From: a virus
IMG/VR virus record: IMGVR_UViG_3300025000_000994
Coordinates: 1-61,128 of that record
Direction: 5' to 3' (one strand)
DNA: 61,128 nucleotides
In this document: positions 23,045 to 32,835 of the stretch, piece after piece
How positions within the stretch are numbered: the stretch's first letter is position 1
Layout of the letters: every line of letters begins with the position of its first letter
Notes under the pieces: model-generated
What the model saw: only the letters and a program-made list of their open reading frames with translations
Told to the model about the DNA's origin: nothing
The model's database searches: none
Position numbers and translations under genes: made by a program

Positions 23045-23592
23045 ATTAATTTTTCTCCCTTCAAATATTTATATATTCCATTTGCCAATCTTACTGCTAT
23101 TGAATTAAACTCATCATGAATCCATTCAGCCTGTTTCATTTCATCGTGGAAACTTACTTCTAAAATTGCTGATACCGCCAATGTCTGGTTTAATGCTCCC
23201 AGATCAGTACGCTTTCTTACTCCTACATCAGCGGTAGGCGTGAGGCTAGCAAGTTCATTATACAAGTATGTCGCAAGGATTTTACCCTTATCCGACACAT
23301 ACAGTGCCGAGCAACCTTTTGCGTATCCTCCGGCATCGCTGTGCAATTCGATGTGATAGCCTTTGCCACCATTAGCCTTGATAAACTTGTTTGAGAGTGC
23401 TATACTTGCCTTTAAATTGCCACTGTCTGTCCCTGTATTCTGCTTGGGTACTAAGTACACGTTTAACCGCTTATCCACGCTCAGAATGGCGTGTAGGCTT
23501 TTGGCTATAGTGTACATGTGGTCTTGCTCTGTATCACCCAGTTTACATTTGTTGTTCCTTTGCTGTGAGTAGGCTATTACTAGATTTATCAC
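23041..23592 (-). CDS. N-acetylmuramoyl-L-alanine amidase (endolysin)
   Basis: Amidase_3 features: QDHMYTIAKSLHAIL, SIALSNKFIKANGGKGYHIELHSDAGG (zinc His and the HSDAGG loop) and SAILEVSFHDE. No separate wall-binding domain. GTG at 23592 (VINLVIAYSQQ) overlaps the XhlA-like stop and is favoured over a longer start at 23628. Confidence 0.85.
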   Translation of the reverse strand: MINLVIAYSQQRNNKCKLGDTEQDHMYTIAKSLHAILSVDKRLNVYLVPKQNTGTDSGNLKASIALSNKFIKANGGKGYHIELHSDAGGYAKGCSALYVSDKGKILATYLYNELASLTPTADVGVRKRTDLGALNQTLAVSAILEVSFHDEMKQAEWIHDEFNSIAVRLANGIYKYLKGEKLI

Positions 23593-23885
23593 TTTGCCAC
23601 CTCTTTCATTTCGCTGATTTTGTGCCATGCTGATTTCAACGATTCCTCTGTTTTTGTTACCCTGTCACACAGTTCATAGTGCCGTAATTCGCCCGTTTCC
23701 TGCTTGCGCTTCAGGTCATCGACACCGGACTTTATATATCCGATGTCACTCATTAATGTGCCATTGTTTTTACTGTTGTCAGCAACCTCTTTTTTTGTGC
23801 CACGCTGATAGCCCATGTAGCCGAACAAAATGCTGCATATTGTCCCGACTATACCAATTAAAACAACTATGTTAACATTCTCCAT
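23589..23885 (-). CDS. XhlA-like holin partner
   Basis: 98 residues: N-terminal membrane segment (IVVLIGIVGTICSILFGYMG) then a charged coiled coil (IKSGVDDLKRKQETGELRH, VTKTEESLKSAW). Looks like haemolysin XhlA-type proteins that act with holins. First gene of the lysis set. Confidence 0.65.
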   Translation of the reverse strand: MENVNIVVLIGIVGTICSILFGYMGYQRGTKKEVADNSKNNGTLMSDIGYIKSGVDDLKRKQETGELRHYELCDRVTKTEESLKSAWHKISEMKEVAK

Positions 23886-23922
23886 CTTGCACCGCCTTTC
23901 GTTGTGTGATAATATTGATAGA

Positions 23923-23999
23923 CCTTCCTTTGTTAGCGCACCGCCGACAAAAGGAAGGCAAAGTAAGAGCCGGTTGGAGTTTCAGTCCTTCCGGCTCTT
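23923..23999 (-). other. Two tandem hairpins between tail and lysis genes
   Basis: A 9-bp stem AAGAGCCGG/CCGGCTCTT (23965-23999) and a 9-bp stem CCTTCCTTT/AAAGGAAGG (23923-23958). Neither is followed by a U-tract on the minus strand, so processing or translational roles are as likely as termination. Confidence 0.5.
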
Positions 24000-24015
24000 G
24001 GGATTTTATTTAAGC

Positions 24016-27000
24016 TTAAAACAGTTCCTTCTTTGCGTATTCGTACGCATCATCGGCAAGTTTTTTCAAGGCTTTTGCCCTTGCTTCATTATTCGATTTC
24101 CCGTCTATCCTTTTATTGAAGTTATCGCTGTAATACTTACCAGAAATCTTTTGCCATTCTCGTTTTTGTTCTGCGGTAAGTTTTACCTTATTACCTTCTC
24201 TTGTGAAATCATCTGGCGCAAGCTTTGGGAATACTGTCTTATCATCTGTAGCCTTGTAAACATTGTATATGCGTTTCATGGTTACATTGGCCTTTTCTGT
24301 ATCACCAAAATATCCCGGACTAATAAACTGTTCAAATGCTCTTGCCAATGTGCCACGCCCTTGTGACTGCTTCTGTTCTTGCCCTAGTGTGTCAATCTTC
24401 TTAGGCAATGTCATACTTAACCCAGGGATCCTTGCTAACTGTTTATTTACTGTTTCACCTATTCCAGTATCTGCAGATGTATCTCTTACATATGGATCGA
24501 TTGTTTTTGCTACTTGTGAGCCGAGAGTAGGGGTAATAATGTTTGCTGTATTGAGCGCACTGTTTACAACTCCTGAGATTGGATTATAAGTATTCAAAAA
24601 TCTTGTTAAACTCTGCATCATACTTTGATTGAAAAACGTATTGCCGTACCCTTGTAAGGCTGCATTTAACTGTTCAGAAAAGTTATCCTTATTCATTCCG
24701 GAATAGTACGCGTCTGCTCCTGCCGCCAATACAGAACCTACCGGCTGCGCCCAATCAAAAGTATATGACTTTCCATCCACTACAAAGGAATATGAGTTAA
24801 TTCCCATCAATCTTTCAAGTGCCGCAACATCTTTGTCACTGTCTGTCTTACCTTTAATAATGCCTTTGCTTGCGGCTGCATACCCTAATAATGCAAGTCC
24901 TGTACCCGTCAAGCCTCTTGCAATATTATCCACAAAGTATTTTTGATTGAATACCGTTTTACCAGCTTTAGAGTATGCACCGTGTCCGATAGCTTTCGCA
25001 AGCCCGGCGGGAGAATATTCGAGTAACTTGTTGAGGATATTAGCAGGAGTCTTTGAGAACGGTATAATACCATTCATAATAAATCCCCACGCATCTTTTA
25101 ACCCTTGCGGAGCTTTAGCAGGTGGCGTTTTCAATGCTTTAAACACTTGTGCAATTCCGCTATCGTTTTGGAATACTCTTTCAAGTGCATAGTCGTTCGC
25201 CATATCCATCATTTCCTGTGTGACTTCTTTAGTTTTCCCCAGTTTTAACAGGTCACTGATACGCTCGTCATATGCAGCTTGGTAGAATGGCCTATCACCC
25301 AATTGAAGCATCTGCCCTACTAACTTGTCAGCTTTGTTCAATGCCCTACCTAAGAGTTTGTTATTGTCAAATACGTCCCTTCTCGGCATTTCAAGCATAC
25401 CAACTGTCGGTGATGTGTCAACTCCTGCTTTAATATCCTTTAATGCTTCACCTAATCCCTCCCCGCCTCCTTTCAATTGTGCTTTTAACCTTCCCGCACT
25501 TGGCAATGCTGTTGTTCTGTCACTCTTGCGAATAGCGGAGGTTACCTTGTCCACCATTGCACCAGGAAGATCCTTAATAGTTTCAGCGATATTCATAATG
25601 ACGTTGCCTGTAGGATTTCTAATTAACAGTGTTTTGGGATTCAATAAATATGATACTCTCTGTAGTCCTCTGAACTTATCAACCAATGTCGGAGGTATTT
25701 TATTGCTCATTATCTGCATAACCTTGTACCATGCTTCTTTAGCTTCCCTTGAACCCGGAATAGCACTTTTATACTTATCCATATAATCAGCAATAGCCTT
25801 AATATCGCCATCTGTCAAATCAGGCACATTGTATTTCCTTTTTACCTGCGACAATATCTTGTCGTAGTCTGCTTCCTTACCTTCCTTCTTTGCCTTGTCA
25901 AAAATTTCTCCCGCTTCTTTTTTAACCTTGTCCATCAATTTAGGATTTGTCTTTTTAATCCCATCCTCAATTTTGTCAACAACCTTTTGTGTAGAAGCGA
26001 TGACGCCCTCTTTTGTCCGCGTATACTTTGCAAATGCCTGTACGCCTCGTCCCTGTGTTCTTCCTGCTTGTGATACACCCTTTGCTGTTTTGCGGATATT
26101 GGCAATGTCCGTATCCGACAAATCAGTTTTATTGGACAGGTCATGTAACAATTCCATACCTACATTAACATCATCTTGGTTATATTGTGTCCTTGACAAG
26201 TCCTGTATGCGCTTCAATTCACCTTCCGCATCTGCATTTATTTTTGTTCTTGCGGTTTCAAGCTGTTGTTTTTCGGTAAGCGGGTCATAACGAAAATCAT
26301 CTTCATCGAGCAAGTTCTTGACTTCCTGTGGAATAGCATCCGTGTTCTTTAAAGTGTTAGAATAAACCTTGCTTAACCCTTCCAGTTTCTTTTTAGCCGC
26401 AAACAACTGCAAATTAATCTTTAACAGCTTATGTCCATCCTTCTCCACACTCTTTGCATTTTCCAGTTCTACAACCATTTTACCCAATTCATCCTCTGTA
26501 TCCGGCAACCTTGCCGTAACCTGTTCAACATACTTTTTTTGTGCGGTTGTCTTAGGGGAATAGTCGGTTACATCAGCTGTCTTAGCAAGCGTTTCCACAT
26601 TCGGAGTCGTGACATCCTGTACGCCATTCTGAACCACTTCATTTGCCGTAGGTGTGTTTACCTTCATAGATTGCGCTTCTGTCTCAGCAGTTCCATCAGC
26701 CGCTGCAATAGTCCTTCTAATGGTTTGCTCTTCGGGTACTGGTTTAGGTTGAACAGCTTTCTTTTTATGGTTTTCTTCCGCTTGCCTAGCCACTTCTTGT
26801 ACTCGCTGTTTGGCTATTTCTTCATTACTAAGTTTTGGCGTGTTTACTTGCTCTGCTTCTATTTTTGGCTGCACGGCTTGCGTAGGTTGTGCAATAGGCT
26901 GTTCCGCTTTAATATCATCCGCTACCCCTGCTACCTGCTTAACTGTATTCTTCGCAAGCATAGCCTGTTGTCTCTCGCCTACCAACTTGACAAATTCTGT

Positions 27001-27639
27001 AGAAGGCTTAGAAGCCTTGCCCATTACGCCAGCTCTCGACAAATCATCTACTATACCACCGCCGATATACGTTGTAGGGTCAAGCCCTGCACTTATCAAC
27101 ATATCAATTGCTTGACTTGCAATTGCACCGCCTTTACCGGTTTCAGCAAGGCTACGCAATGCCTTGTCATATGCAGGAGGAAGAATATCGTTCCTCAGTG
27201 ACCTTTCAGACCAATCAAGCGGTTTGCCTTCAACCGCATTGCCGATATTGCTCACCGTCTGCATCATAGCTTGCGGCACGGCGTTAGCTATTCTGATTGC
27301 TGTGCCAGCACCATAATTGACAATATCCTTGCCAACCTTTGCAAGCCCTGTATCTTCTTTGTAAACAGGGATAAGGTTCTGACCAACGACATTATACCGC
27401 GATGTGTCAATAGGCGTTTGTGTAGAAGGTTTCTGTACGGTTGGCTTCTGCGTTACAAGTTTAGTAGGAAGCGTTGAAGCCTTCTTTAAATTATCTGATA
27501 AGGCATAACTCATCGTCGGCTTGCTACCTTCATCAAGGCGCGATTCCTTAAATTCTTCATTTTTTTTGAGTGGTTTTTTCTCGGTCTTATTCCATGGTCT
27601 TGTTGATGTTGTTTGCTTTTTATTACTCCACTGTCTCAT
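24016..27639 (-). CDS. Large internal virion / ejection protein
   Basis: 1207 residues with an unstructured, Thr/Pro/Gln-rich N-terminus, then repeated helical regions (KYVEQVTARLPDTEDEL, KTAKGVSQAGRTQGRGVQ). The C-terminal part (RNPTGNVIMNIAETI, QLGDRPFYQAAYDERISDLL, VFQNDSGIAQVFKAL, GFIMNGIIPFSKTPANIL) resembles large polyvalent-protein-type domains of podovirus ejection proteins. There are membrane-like stretches (GLTGTGLALLGYAAA). No tape-measure repeats. Likely injected with the DNA. Confidence 0.65.
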   Translation of the reverse strand: MRQWSNKKQTTSTRPWNKTEKKPLKKNEEFKESRLDEGSKPTMSYALSDNLKKASTLPTKLVTQKPTVQKPSTQTPIDTSRYNVVGQNLIPVYKEDTGLAKVGKDIVNYGAGTAIRIANAVPQAMMQTVSNIGNAVEGKPLDWSERSLRNDILPPAYDKALRSLAETGKGGAIASQAIDMLISAGLDPTTYIGGGIVDDLSRAGVMGKASKPSTEFVKLVGERQQAMLAKNTVKQVAGVADDIKAEQPIAQPTQAVQPKIEAEQVNTPKLSNEEIAKQRVQEVARQAEENHKKKAVQPKPVPEEQTIRRTIAAADGTAETEAQSMKVNTPTANEVVQNGVQDVTTPNVETLAKTADVTDYSPKTTAQKKYVEQVTARLPDTEDELGKMVVELENAKSVEKDGHKLLKINLQLFAAKKKLEGLSKVYSNTLKNTDAIPQEVKNLLDEDDFRYDPLTEKQQLETARTKINADAEGELKRIQDLSRTQYNQDDVNVGMELLHDLSNKTDLSDTDIANIRKTAKGVSQAGRTQGRGVQAFAKYTRTKEGVIASTQKVVDKIEDGIKKTNPKLMDKVKKEAGEIFDKAKKEGKEADYDKILSQVKRKYNVPDLTDGDIKAIADYMDKYKSAIPGSREAKEAWYKVMQIMSNKIPPTLVDKFRGLQRVSYLLNPKTLLIRNPTGNVIMNIAETIKDLPGAMVDKVTSAIRKSDRTTALPSAGRLKAQLKGGGEGLGEALKDIKAGVDTSPTVGMLEMPRRDVFDNNKLLGRALNKADKLVGQMLQLGDRPFYQAAYDERISDLLKLGKTKEVTQEMMDMANDYALERVFQNDSGIAQVFKALKTPPAKAPQGLKDAWGFIMNGIIPFSKTPANILNKLLEYSPAGLAKAIGHGAYSKAGKTVFNQKYFVDNIARGLTGTGLALLGYAAASKGIIKGKTDSDKDVAALERLMGINSYSFVVDGKSYTFDWAQPVGSVLAAGADAYYSGMNKDNFSEQLNAALQGYGNTFFNQSMMQSLTRFLNTYNPISGVVNSALNTANIITPTLGSQVAKTIDPYVRDTSADTGIGETVNKQLARIPGLSMTLPKKIDTLGQEQKQSQGRGTLARAFEQFISPGYFGDTEKANVTMKRIYNVYKATDDKTVFPKLAPDDFTREGNKVKLTAEQKREWQKISGKYYSDNFNKRIDGKSNNEARAKALKKLADDAYEYAKKELF

Positions 27640-27650
27640 ATAACTACCTC

Positions 27651-29237
27651 CTATTTCGGAAGTCCTAATAAATCAGCAAGGGCATCCTTTTCATCCGGTT
27701 CAAGATTCTGCATATCAACATAATTGAAAATATCGTCAACCGTGTATCTAGGTTCATCGCCAATCTTTTCTTTCATCATGGAAACAGCACGGTCATAGAA
27801 TGGTTTTACCTTTTCAGGTATCGCCGGAGTATCCACTCCATAACTCTTTTGCGTTTTCATGGAACTCGACAACTCTGTCAATAGCTTGTTGTATAATTTG
27901 TCACCGATTAAGGCGATATTATCTTTTGAATGAGCCATCAGCCAATTATAGGCTTTGAGCGGGTCATTTGCGTATGCTCCATTGCCACCGCCAAAGTATA
28001 TATCCTTCAATTGGTAATACTGTGATACTTGTTGCTCTGTACCTAATTTTGATGGGTCTGCTGTGCTTTCTTCTTTTAATGCCGCAACCTTTACTTCTTT
28101 TTGATATTGAGCGTTAATAATTGCAAGCTGATTTGCAAGAGATTGTTTCTGTTCTGCTAACCTTTCAGCCGCCGCCTCTTTTGCTTCTCTTGCCTCTTTG
28201 CTCAATGTTCCTGCTGGAACGCCTAATGTAATAGAAGAAGCATTATCCACGTATCCTAACTCGCTTGTTCTATCCCACGCATCAGATATTTTAGTTCTCT
28301 CGACTTCAACCTTTGCCTCGGCATCCCTTACGCTGTCGCGCTGTGCGTTGTAGCGGTTCGTGTAGGCATCCTGCCACTTTTTATACTGGTTATTATCCAT
28401 CGCCATAACAGCATCAAGCACCTTCGCGTATCTTTCGCCTTCGTCTTGATACCTGTTGTATTGAGTTTCATCAATCCCCATGAGCATATCAACTTGCGAC
28501 ATCAACATGTTGCCTTCGTCTTGAAAGGCTTGGCGTGCAATCTGTTGATACTGTGGCAATAAATCAGCTACGCCTTGCTGTACTTGGTTCTCTGTAACGG
28601 TAGAGTTCAATATTCCTCTACTGTTCATGGTTTCCATGACATTTCGCGTAAGTTCCTTTGAAGCAAGTTGAAACTGTTTGTCATTGGCAGGATCATAATT
28701 AAACTGTCTCGCCAATATGTTCTTGACTAATGCTTCAATTTGAGGCGCATACTGCGAATTGTACGGTTGAGAAGCCCATTGTTGATATGCATCTAAAGCG
28801 GATTGTTCCTGCTCACTGTATGGATTCTGATACACATACGGTGAAAGCAACTGGTCAATCTGTTCCTGTGAGCCATAATACGTATTATTCTGATACCCGG
28901 CTGGTGCATTGCCTTCATAATTGGTCAATCCGGCCGTATTGATAGGCATACCGTTTATAGTCACACCGTTTGTAGCATCCCATCCAACTTGTACCCCTGC
29001 CTGTGTAGCTGCATCACGCAAGCCTATCATCCCTGTGTTTGCCTGAACTGTAGGTGTGGTTGGTGCGGCTTGTATAGCTTGCGTTGTAGGTGTAGCAGGC
29101 GCAACAGGCGCTTGCGTTATTGGCGTGGATGGCGTTGCGGTCTGCGTGTTAAATATCCCGCTTATTCTCGCTTCATAATCGCCTGAGTTCTCACCCGTTT
29201 GGCGGGGATTGGCGGAGAATATTTCATCTAAGGTCAT
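27651..29237 (-). CDS. Second internal virion protein
   Basis: 528 residues. A Pro/Thr/Gln-Ala low-complexity segment (about 30-65), a small domain resembling stalk/CuAO-N modules (GVQVGWDATNGVTINGMPI), then long helices (LARQFNYDPANDKQFQLASK, ERTKISDAWDRTSELGYVDN). It sits directly before the large ejection protein, and the two probably form the internal ejection set. Confidence 0.55.
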   Translation of the reverse strand: MTLDEIFSANPRQTGENSGDYEARISGIFNTQTATPSTPITQAPVAPATPTTQAIQAAPTTPTVQANTGMIGLRDAATQAGVQVGWDATNGVTINGMPINTAGLTNYEGNAPAGYQNNTYYGSQEQIDQLLSPYVYQNPYSEQEQSALDAYQQWASQPYNSQYAPQIEALVKNILARQFNYDPANDKQFQLASKELTRNVMETMNSRGILNSTVTENQVQQGVADLLPQYQQIARQAFQDEGNMLMSQVDMLMGIDETQYNRYQDEGERYAKVLDAVMAMDNNQYKKWQDAYTNRYNAQRDSVRDAEAKVEVERTKISDAWDRTSELGYVDNASSITLGVPAGTLSKEAREAKEAAAERLAEQKQSLANQLAIINAQYQKEVKVAALKEESTADPSKLGTEQQVSQYYQLKDIYFGGGNGAYANDPLKAYNWLMAHSKDNIALIGDKLYNKLLTELSSSMKTQKSYGVDTPAIPEKVKPFYDRAVSMMKEKIGDEPRYTVDDIFNYVDMQNLEPDEKDALADLLGLPK

Positions 29238-29263
29238 GTAATCAACTCCCTATTGTATAATTT

Positions 29264-29297
29264 TACATAAAAAAAGAACACCCCATTGGCGTTCTTT
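29264..29297 (-). terminator. Terminator of the signal-peptide moron
   Basis: Minus strand: 9-bp stem AAGAACGCC/GGTGTTCTT (one G-U) followed by a run of T. It lies in the virion operon, between the moron and the internal virion gene. Confidence 0.7.
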
Positions 29298-29319
29298 GGA
29301 TTATTTATTAAGTTGTATT

Positions 29320-29760
29320 TTATTTTAGATTTTTTACAGCTTCATTGATCATTTTCTGTACATCTGACTTTTTGATATATCCATTGTTATTTAACCATTG
29401 CTCTGTAGCAATTCTGCTGTTTCCAATATATCCCTCAGTTGTTGTTAGCCAAGTGTTGATTATGCCGTTATAGTTCATTATTTGCAGTATACCGGAATCT
29501 GTATCTTTTAAAGTCCCAAGCGCAACCCTGCTAAAATCTTCTGCTTCCTTATTGGCGTAGTTGTATAAGACTATTGTCCCACCGATATTTGCACCTTCAC
29601 CGGATTCTGCACCTATTTTCACATTTAATTCATCATCAGCATTGAATAATCTTATGACTTCGCCTTTAACATCATCATATATTTCTGCGGGTGAAGCAAA
29701 AACAGAAACACTAAATGCCAGGATAAATCCCACAACAACACCTAAAAATATTTTCTTCAT
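29320..29760 (-). CDS. Secreted moron protein sharing the virion appendage domain
   Basis: 146 residues. A clear Sec signal peptide (MKKIFLGVVVGFILAFSVSV then FASPAE). The mature part matches the neighbouring virion protein: LNVKIGAESGEGANIGGTIV against LNAKIGVESGAGVNTGGTMI, and GYIGNSRIATEQW against GYIANQTIATQPW. It has its own promoter (29786-29814), AAAGGAG and terminator, so it can be expressed in the lysogen. It may bind the surface or receptor to exclude other phages; untested. Confidence 0.7.
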   Translation of the reverse strand: MKKIFLGVVVGFILAFSVSVFASPAEIYDDVKGEVIRLFNADDELNVKIGAESGEGANIGGTIVLYNYANKEAEDFSRVALGTLKDTDSGILQIMNYNGIINTWLTTTEGYIGNSRIATEQWLNNNGYIKKSDVQKMINEAVKNLK

Positions 29761-29785
29761 AAATAATCAACTCCTTTGGAATAAT

Positions 29786-29814
29786 ATTGTACCATCTTTA
29801 ATAAAATTATACAA
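29786..29814 (-). promoter_or_regulatory. Moron promoter inside the virion operon
   Basis: Minus strand TTGTAT (29809-29814), 17-bp spacer, TACAAT (29786-29791). The -35 overlaps the stop of the upstream virion gene. Confidence 0.65.
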
Positions 29815-30649
29815 TACTTGTAATTATTCCGCCTAATACTGAAACAGTTTTCCCATCTGCCGTTGTGAAAGAACCACTTGCCCCGGAAATTATTGGTTGA
29901 AACTTACCATCTGCCCACGGCTGTGTTGCTATCGTCTGATTTGCGATATAGCCTCCACTTGACGATATGTACGATGATGATAAGTCACCCCAAAGCAATA
30001 TACTTGACACAACATCGCCACCGCCCGTACCATCATCAGCTTTCATTATTAAGCGTCCAACATTGTCATTTGTGTTCAGATTTATGATTCCCGAATGGTT
30101 TGAGCCAAGTATTCCAATCTCAACTCTTTGATAATTTATAGGATCTGCTCCACTCGGAACATCGTCATATAATATCATCGTTCCACCAGTGTTTACGCCA
30201 GCACCACTTTCAACACCGATTTTAGCGTTTAAGTTGCCACCAATATCGAATATTTTAAGCACACCGCCATATGTGTCCTTATAGGCATGAAGAAGAACCT
30301 TTGCGAGATATGTTATAAGTAATTGTCCATCAAGCACCTGTGTTCCGTTTTCGTCCAAGTACACGCTCTTTTTTCCGTTTGGGTCATAAATCTCGAACAC
30401 AAATTTAGCTTGAACCGAGTCATACCCCATCTGCAGCCTTAATACGGGTACAGTCTGTTTATCACTCATTTTTAGCACCGGCCCGTCAATCTGCGTTTCC
30501 CCGTTGGCACTCTGTATACTGCAATACTCCGTATATAGCCTCTTCACATTGTCATGGTCTAAGTTTGCCATAAGCCAATTTAATGTTCTCTTCAACATTG
30601 CTATAGTATCCTCTACCGATGGACCATCTCTTAATTCCATTATAGACAT
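29807..30649 (-). CDS. Virion appendage protein
   Basis: 280 residues. N-terminal helical part (EDTIAMLKRTLNWLMANLDH), a middle strand region (VLRLQMGYDSVQAKFVFEIY) and a C-terminal repeat-like domain shared with the secreted moron. Such layered strand domains occur in tail fibres and appendages. Receptor contact is inferred. Confidence 0.6.
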   Translation of the reverse strand: MSIMELRDGPSVEDTIAMLKRTLNWLMANLDHDNVKRLYTEYCSIQSANGETQIDGPVLKMSDKQTVPVLRLQMGYDSVQAKFVFEIYDPNGKKSVYLDENGTQVLDGQLLITYLAKVLLHAYKDTYGGVLKIFDIGGNLNAKIGVESGAGVNTGGTMILYDDVPSGADPINYQRVEIGILGSNHSGIINLNTNDNVGRLIMKADDGTGGGDVVSSILLWGDLSSSYISSSGGYIANQTIATQPWADGKFQPIISGASGSFTTADGKTVSVLGGIITSIV

Positions 30650-30652
30650 AAA

Positions 30653-32017
30653 TCACATCTCCAATCTCAAATCGTCACCGATATAGTAAATTGTTGCCGG
30701 GCCTGTTCCCGCAAATTTCAGCCTATACCATTCGCAACTCTCTATTTCATCCGTGTACACATCAACCCTTTGTTCCGTCGCTGAGGCTGTGAAGGTATGG
30801 ACTAACACAAAGTCGTTTCCGTCAACTGTTTTGCTCACAGATAAGGTCATGGTTGAACCTATTGGTAAGTCAAACACTATTGGAATACTCCCTAATGTCT
30901 TTGTTTTAAGGTTGTTCCGGTTTAATGCTCCTGTGGTATGATACCATGATATGGCTGTTCCATTGTCCGTCAATCCGCCTTCCATATCATATATAACCCC
31001 TGTAGGGCTTACGCCGTAACAACTCTCGCCAATGGTTACAAATTGGCTTATAGCAAGGCTGTGAACGTTCCATATTTTGAATTCTGTATCGTATTCAAGG
31101 ACTATGTTATTCTCTGTCACAGCTCCGTAAGGGATTGCCCAATAGATGTACTTGCCGTTCTTTCCAGCGCAGATTTTAGCCTTATGCGCCAAGGCTATAC
31201 CATCAATAAAACTCTTTACTGCATGGCTCATTTTGACAGGCTTGCTACCTGTATAGGCTTTAATCCATCCGTAGTCCATGAAGTATAAAACTCCACCATT
31301 TTCAATAACAGACCTGTCAGATATACACCCATCATCTGATAAATCTACAAGTTGATAATTGCCTGGATATGAGCCATAAAGTTCGTGCATGGATTGGCCT
31401 GTCCAGATTACGATGTGGTCGTTAAATTCCGTTATAGCTGCCCCATCACCTTTAGCATTGGTGATTGTTATACTTCCTGCATCATCTGCTGTTGTCCAGT
31501 CGGTTATGAGGTTTAAGGCTGAGAATTTCAATTCCTTTCCTTTTAAAGCGTATACTCTGCCTTTATGAACAGCATATAGTTTTGTTGCAGGTGCAGCGGT
31601 CAAACTTACTGCATTTGTTCCATCCCATGAATATGTATCCGTGCCGTTCACAAGAATGGTGTATAAGGTTGTTCCTGTGGCAAACTCAACTATTTTACCT
31701 GTTGCGCTTGTCAATGTATCTTTAACCGTCTGCCATGCCGAACCATCCCACCGTTTCCATACAGTTCCATCCTGTACATGAGGATATTGGTTATTCCTCT
31801 GTCCTAATGCATTAGGCGTGGTTATGGCAGTAAAGGCATCATCGGTCCCTGGGCGAACAGCAAGGGCCGGATATAACCGGCTCGATACATTTCTGGAATC
31901 CCTTGCCTCACCTTCTTTGATATTGAAAGGTGTGCCATACGTGTTAATCCCTCCGCCTAAATAGATAGGCGCAGAAGGTTGAACTTTATATCTCGGAGCT
32001 CTTAAAATTGGTTTCAT
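30653..32017 (-). CDS. P22 gp10-like tail hub / DNA stabilisation protein
   Basis: 454 residues with blade-like beta repeats (YSWDGTNAVSLTAAPATKLY, HKGRVYALKG, NDHIVIWTGQSMHELYG, LYFMDYGWIKAYTGSKP). This propeller-like pattern is typical of gp10/packaged-DNA stabilisation proteins of short-tailed phages. Directly follows the connector gene. Confidence 0.6.
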   Translation of the reverse strand: MKPILRAPRYKVQPSAPIYLGGGINTYGTPFNIKEGEARDSRNVSSRLYPALAVRPGTDDAFTAITTPNALGQRNNQYPHVQDGTVWKRWDGSAWQTVKDTLTSATGKIVEFATGTTLYTILVNGTDTYSWDGTNAVSLTAAPATKLYAVHKGRVYALKGKELKFSALNLITDWTTADDAGSITITNAKGDGAAITEFNDHIVIWTGQSMHELYGSYPGNYQLVDLSDDGCISDRSVIENGGVLYFMDYGWIKAYTGSKPVKMSHAVKSFIDGIALAHKAKICAGKNGKYIYWAIPYGAVTENNIVLEYDTEFKIWNVHSLAISQFVTIGESCYGVSPTGVIYDMEGGLTDNGTAISWYHTTGALNRNNLKTKTLGSIPIVFDLPIGSTMTLSVSKTVDGNDFVLVHTFTASATEQRVDVYTDEIESCEWYRLKFAGTGPATIYYIGDDLRLEM

Positions 32018-32018
32018 A

Positions 32019-32639
32019 TTATCTGCTCCAATCCTTTAATTTCTTTGAGCGTGGGTTGTTAAGATATTTAGCAAGAAGAATCTGTCCCATGAGTTCATTA
32101 TATTTCTGCGTGTAGTTATTCGCTGTGGTGGTGTCTGGATTGCTCCCCGATCCTGCTATTTCAGCGATTGCGCCATATACTAAAATCCTGTGCCAATCCT
32201 CTCTCAACTCCGGTGTTTCGCCCGTGTTGGATGAATTCATCAATGCAGGGCGTTTTTTGAATATTAACCTTATGTTCCATCCGGTAGTATCAGGCATGGG
32301 GTATAAGCCAATTAAGCCGTTGAAGGCATCAAAGTATCTGTATCCGCTCATGTTCTCATTTAAGTCTGCGAGAGTGTATTCCTGAAACTCTGAATTTGAA
32401 GTTATTACAGCATCTTTTGTCAAACCGACATATTCAAGAAACTCAACTTCGCAATTTGTGGGCAAAGAATAAGACCACTGATCAGCAACTGTGTTAAACT
32501 CATATATGTCTTTAATCTGTAGTTCTCTGAATATTTCTCTCTGTTCATCGTTCAGAATGCTTGTTATCTCGGCATCTGTCCATGTCGCGGCTTTCGGGTA
32601 ATACCGCTTTATTTTGGTTAATATTTCAGCGAGTGTCAT
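32019..32639 (-). CDS. Head-to-tail connector / tail adaptor
   Basis: 206 residues. MTLAEILTKIKRYYPKAATW and ITSILNDEQREIF are typical of gp4/gp6-type adaptors, with IRLIFKKRPALMNSSNTGETPEL and a helical end. Expected to bind below the portal. Confidence 0.65.
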   Translation of the reverse strand: MTLAEILTKIKRYYPKAATWTDAEITSILNDEQREIFRELQIKDIYEFNTVADQWSYSLPTNCEVEFLEYVGLTKDAVITSNSEFQEYTLADLNENMSGYRYFDAFNGLIGLYPMPDTTGWNIRLIFKKRPALMNSSNTGETPELREDWHRILVYGAIAEIAGSGSNPDTTTANNYTQKYNELMGQILLAKYLNNPRSKKLKDWSR

Positions 32640-32679
32640 TTGACCATCTCCTTACTTCACATAATTATCCGTATGCGTT

Positions 32680-32814
32680 TTAAAATAAGTTTATATAATC
32701 TTCGTAAACCTCAACATTTGTAAATTCAACGCATCCACCTTCACAGAAAATATCCAGTTCTTTTTGCTCATCAGATAACTCATTTAATTTTTCAATTAAT
32801 GCTTTAGCTTTCAT
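32680..32814 (-). CDS. Small protein of the MKVK/MKAK family, 44 aa
   Basis: MKAKALIEKLNELSDEQKEL to YEDYINLF. The pattern LIEKL..L...K.L.I...GGC matches 45612-45818. Two members in one genome, function unknown. Confidence 0.55.
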   Translation of the reverse strand: MKAKALIEKLNELSDEQKELDIFCEGGCVEFTNVEVYEDYINLF

Positions 32815-32835
32815 TTATCTCACTTTCCTTGTATA

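Noticed and set aside
23923-23999. Terminators between tail and lysis genes
   Set aside because: Both hairpins lack a U-tract in the direction of transcription, and lysis genes should be co-transcribed.
26431-27201. 256-residue plus-strand frame
   Set aside because: It is the shadow of the large internal virion gene; Cys/Leu/Arg-rich composition is typical of an antisense frame.
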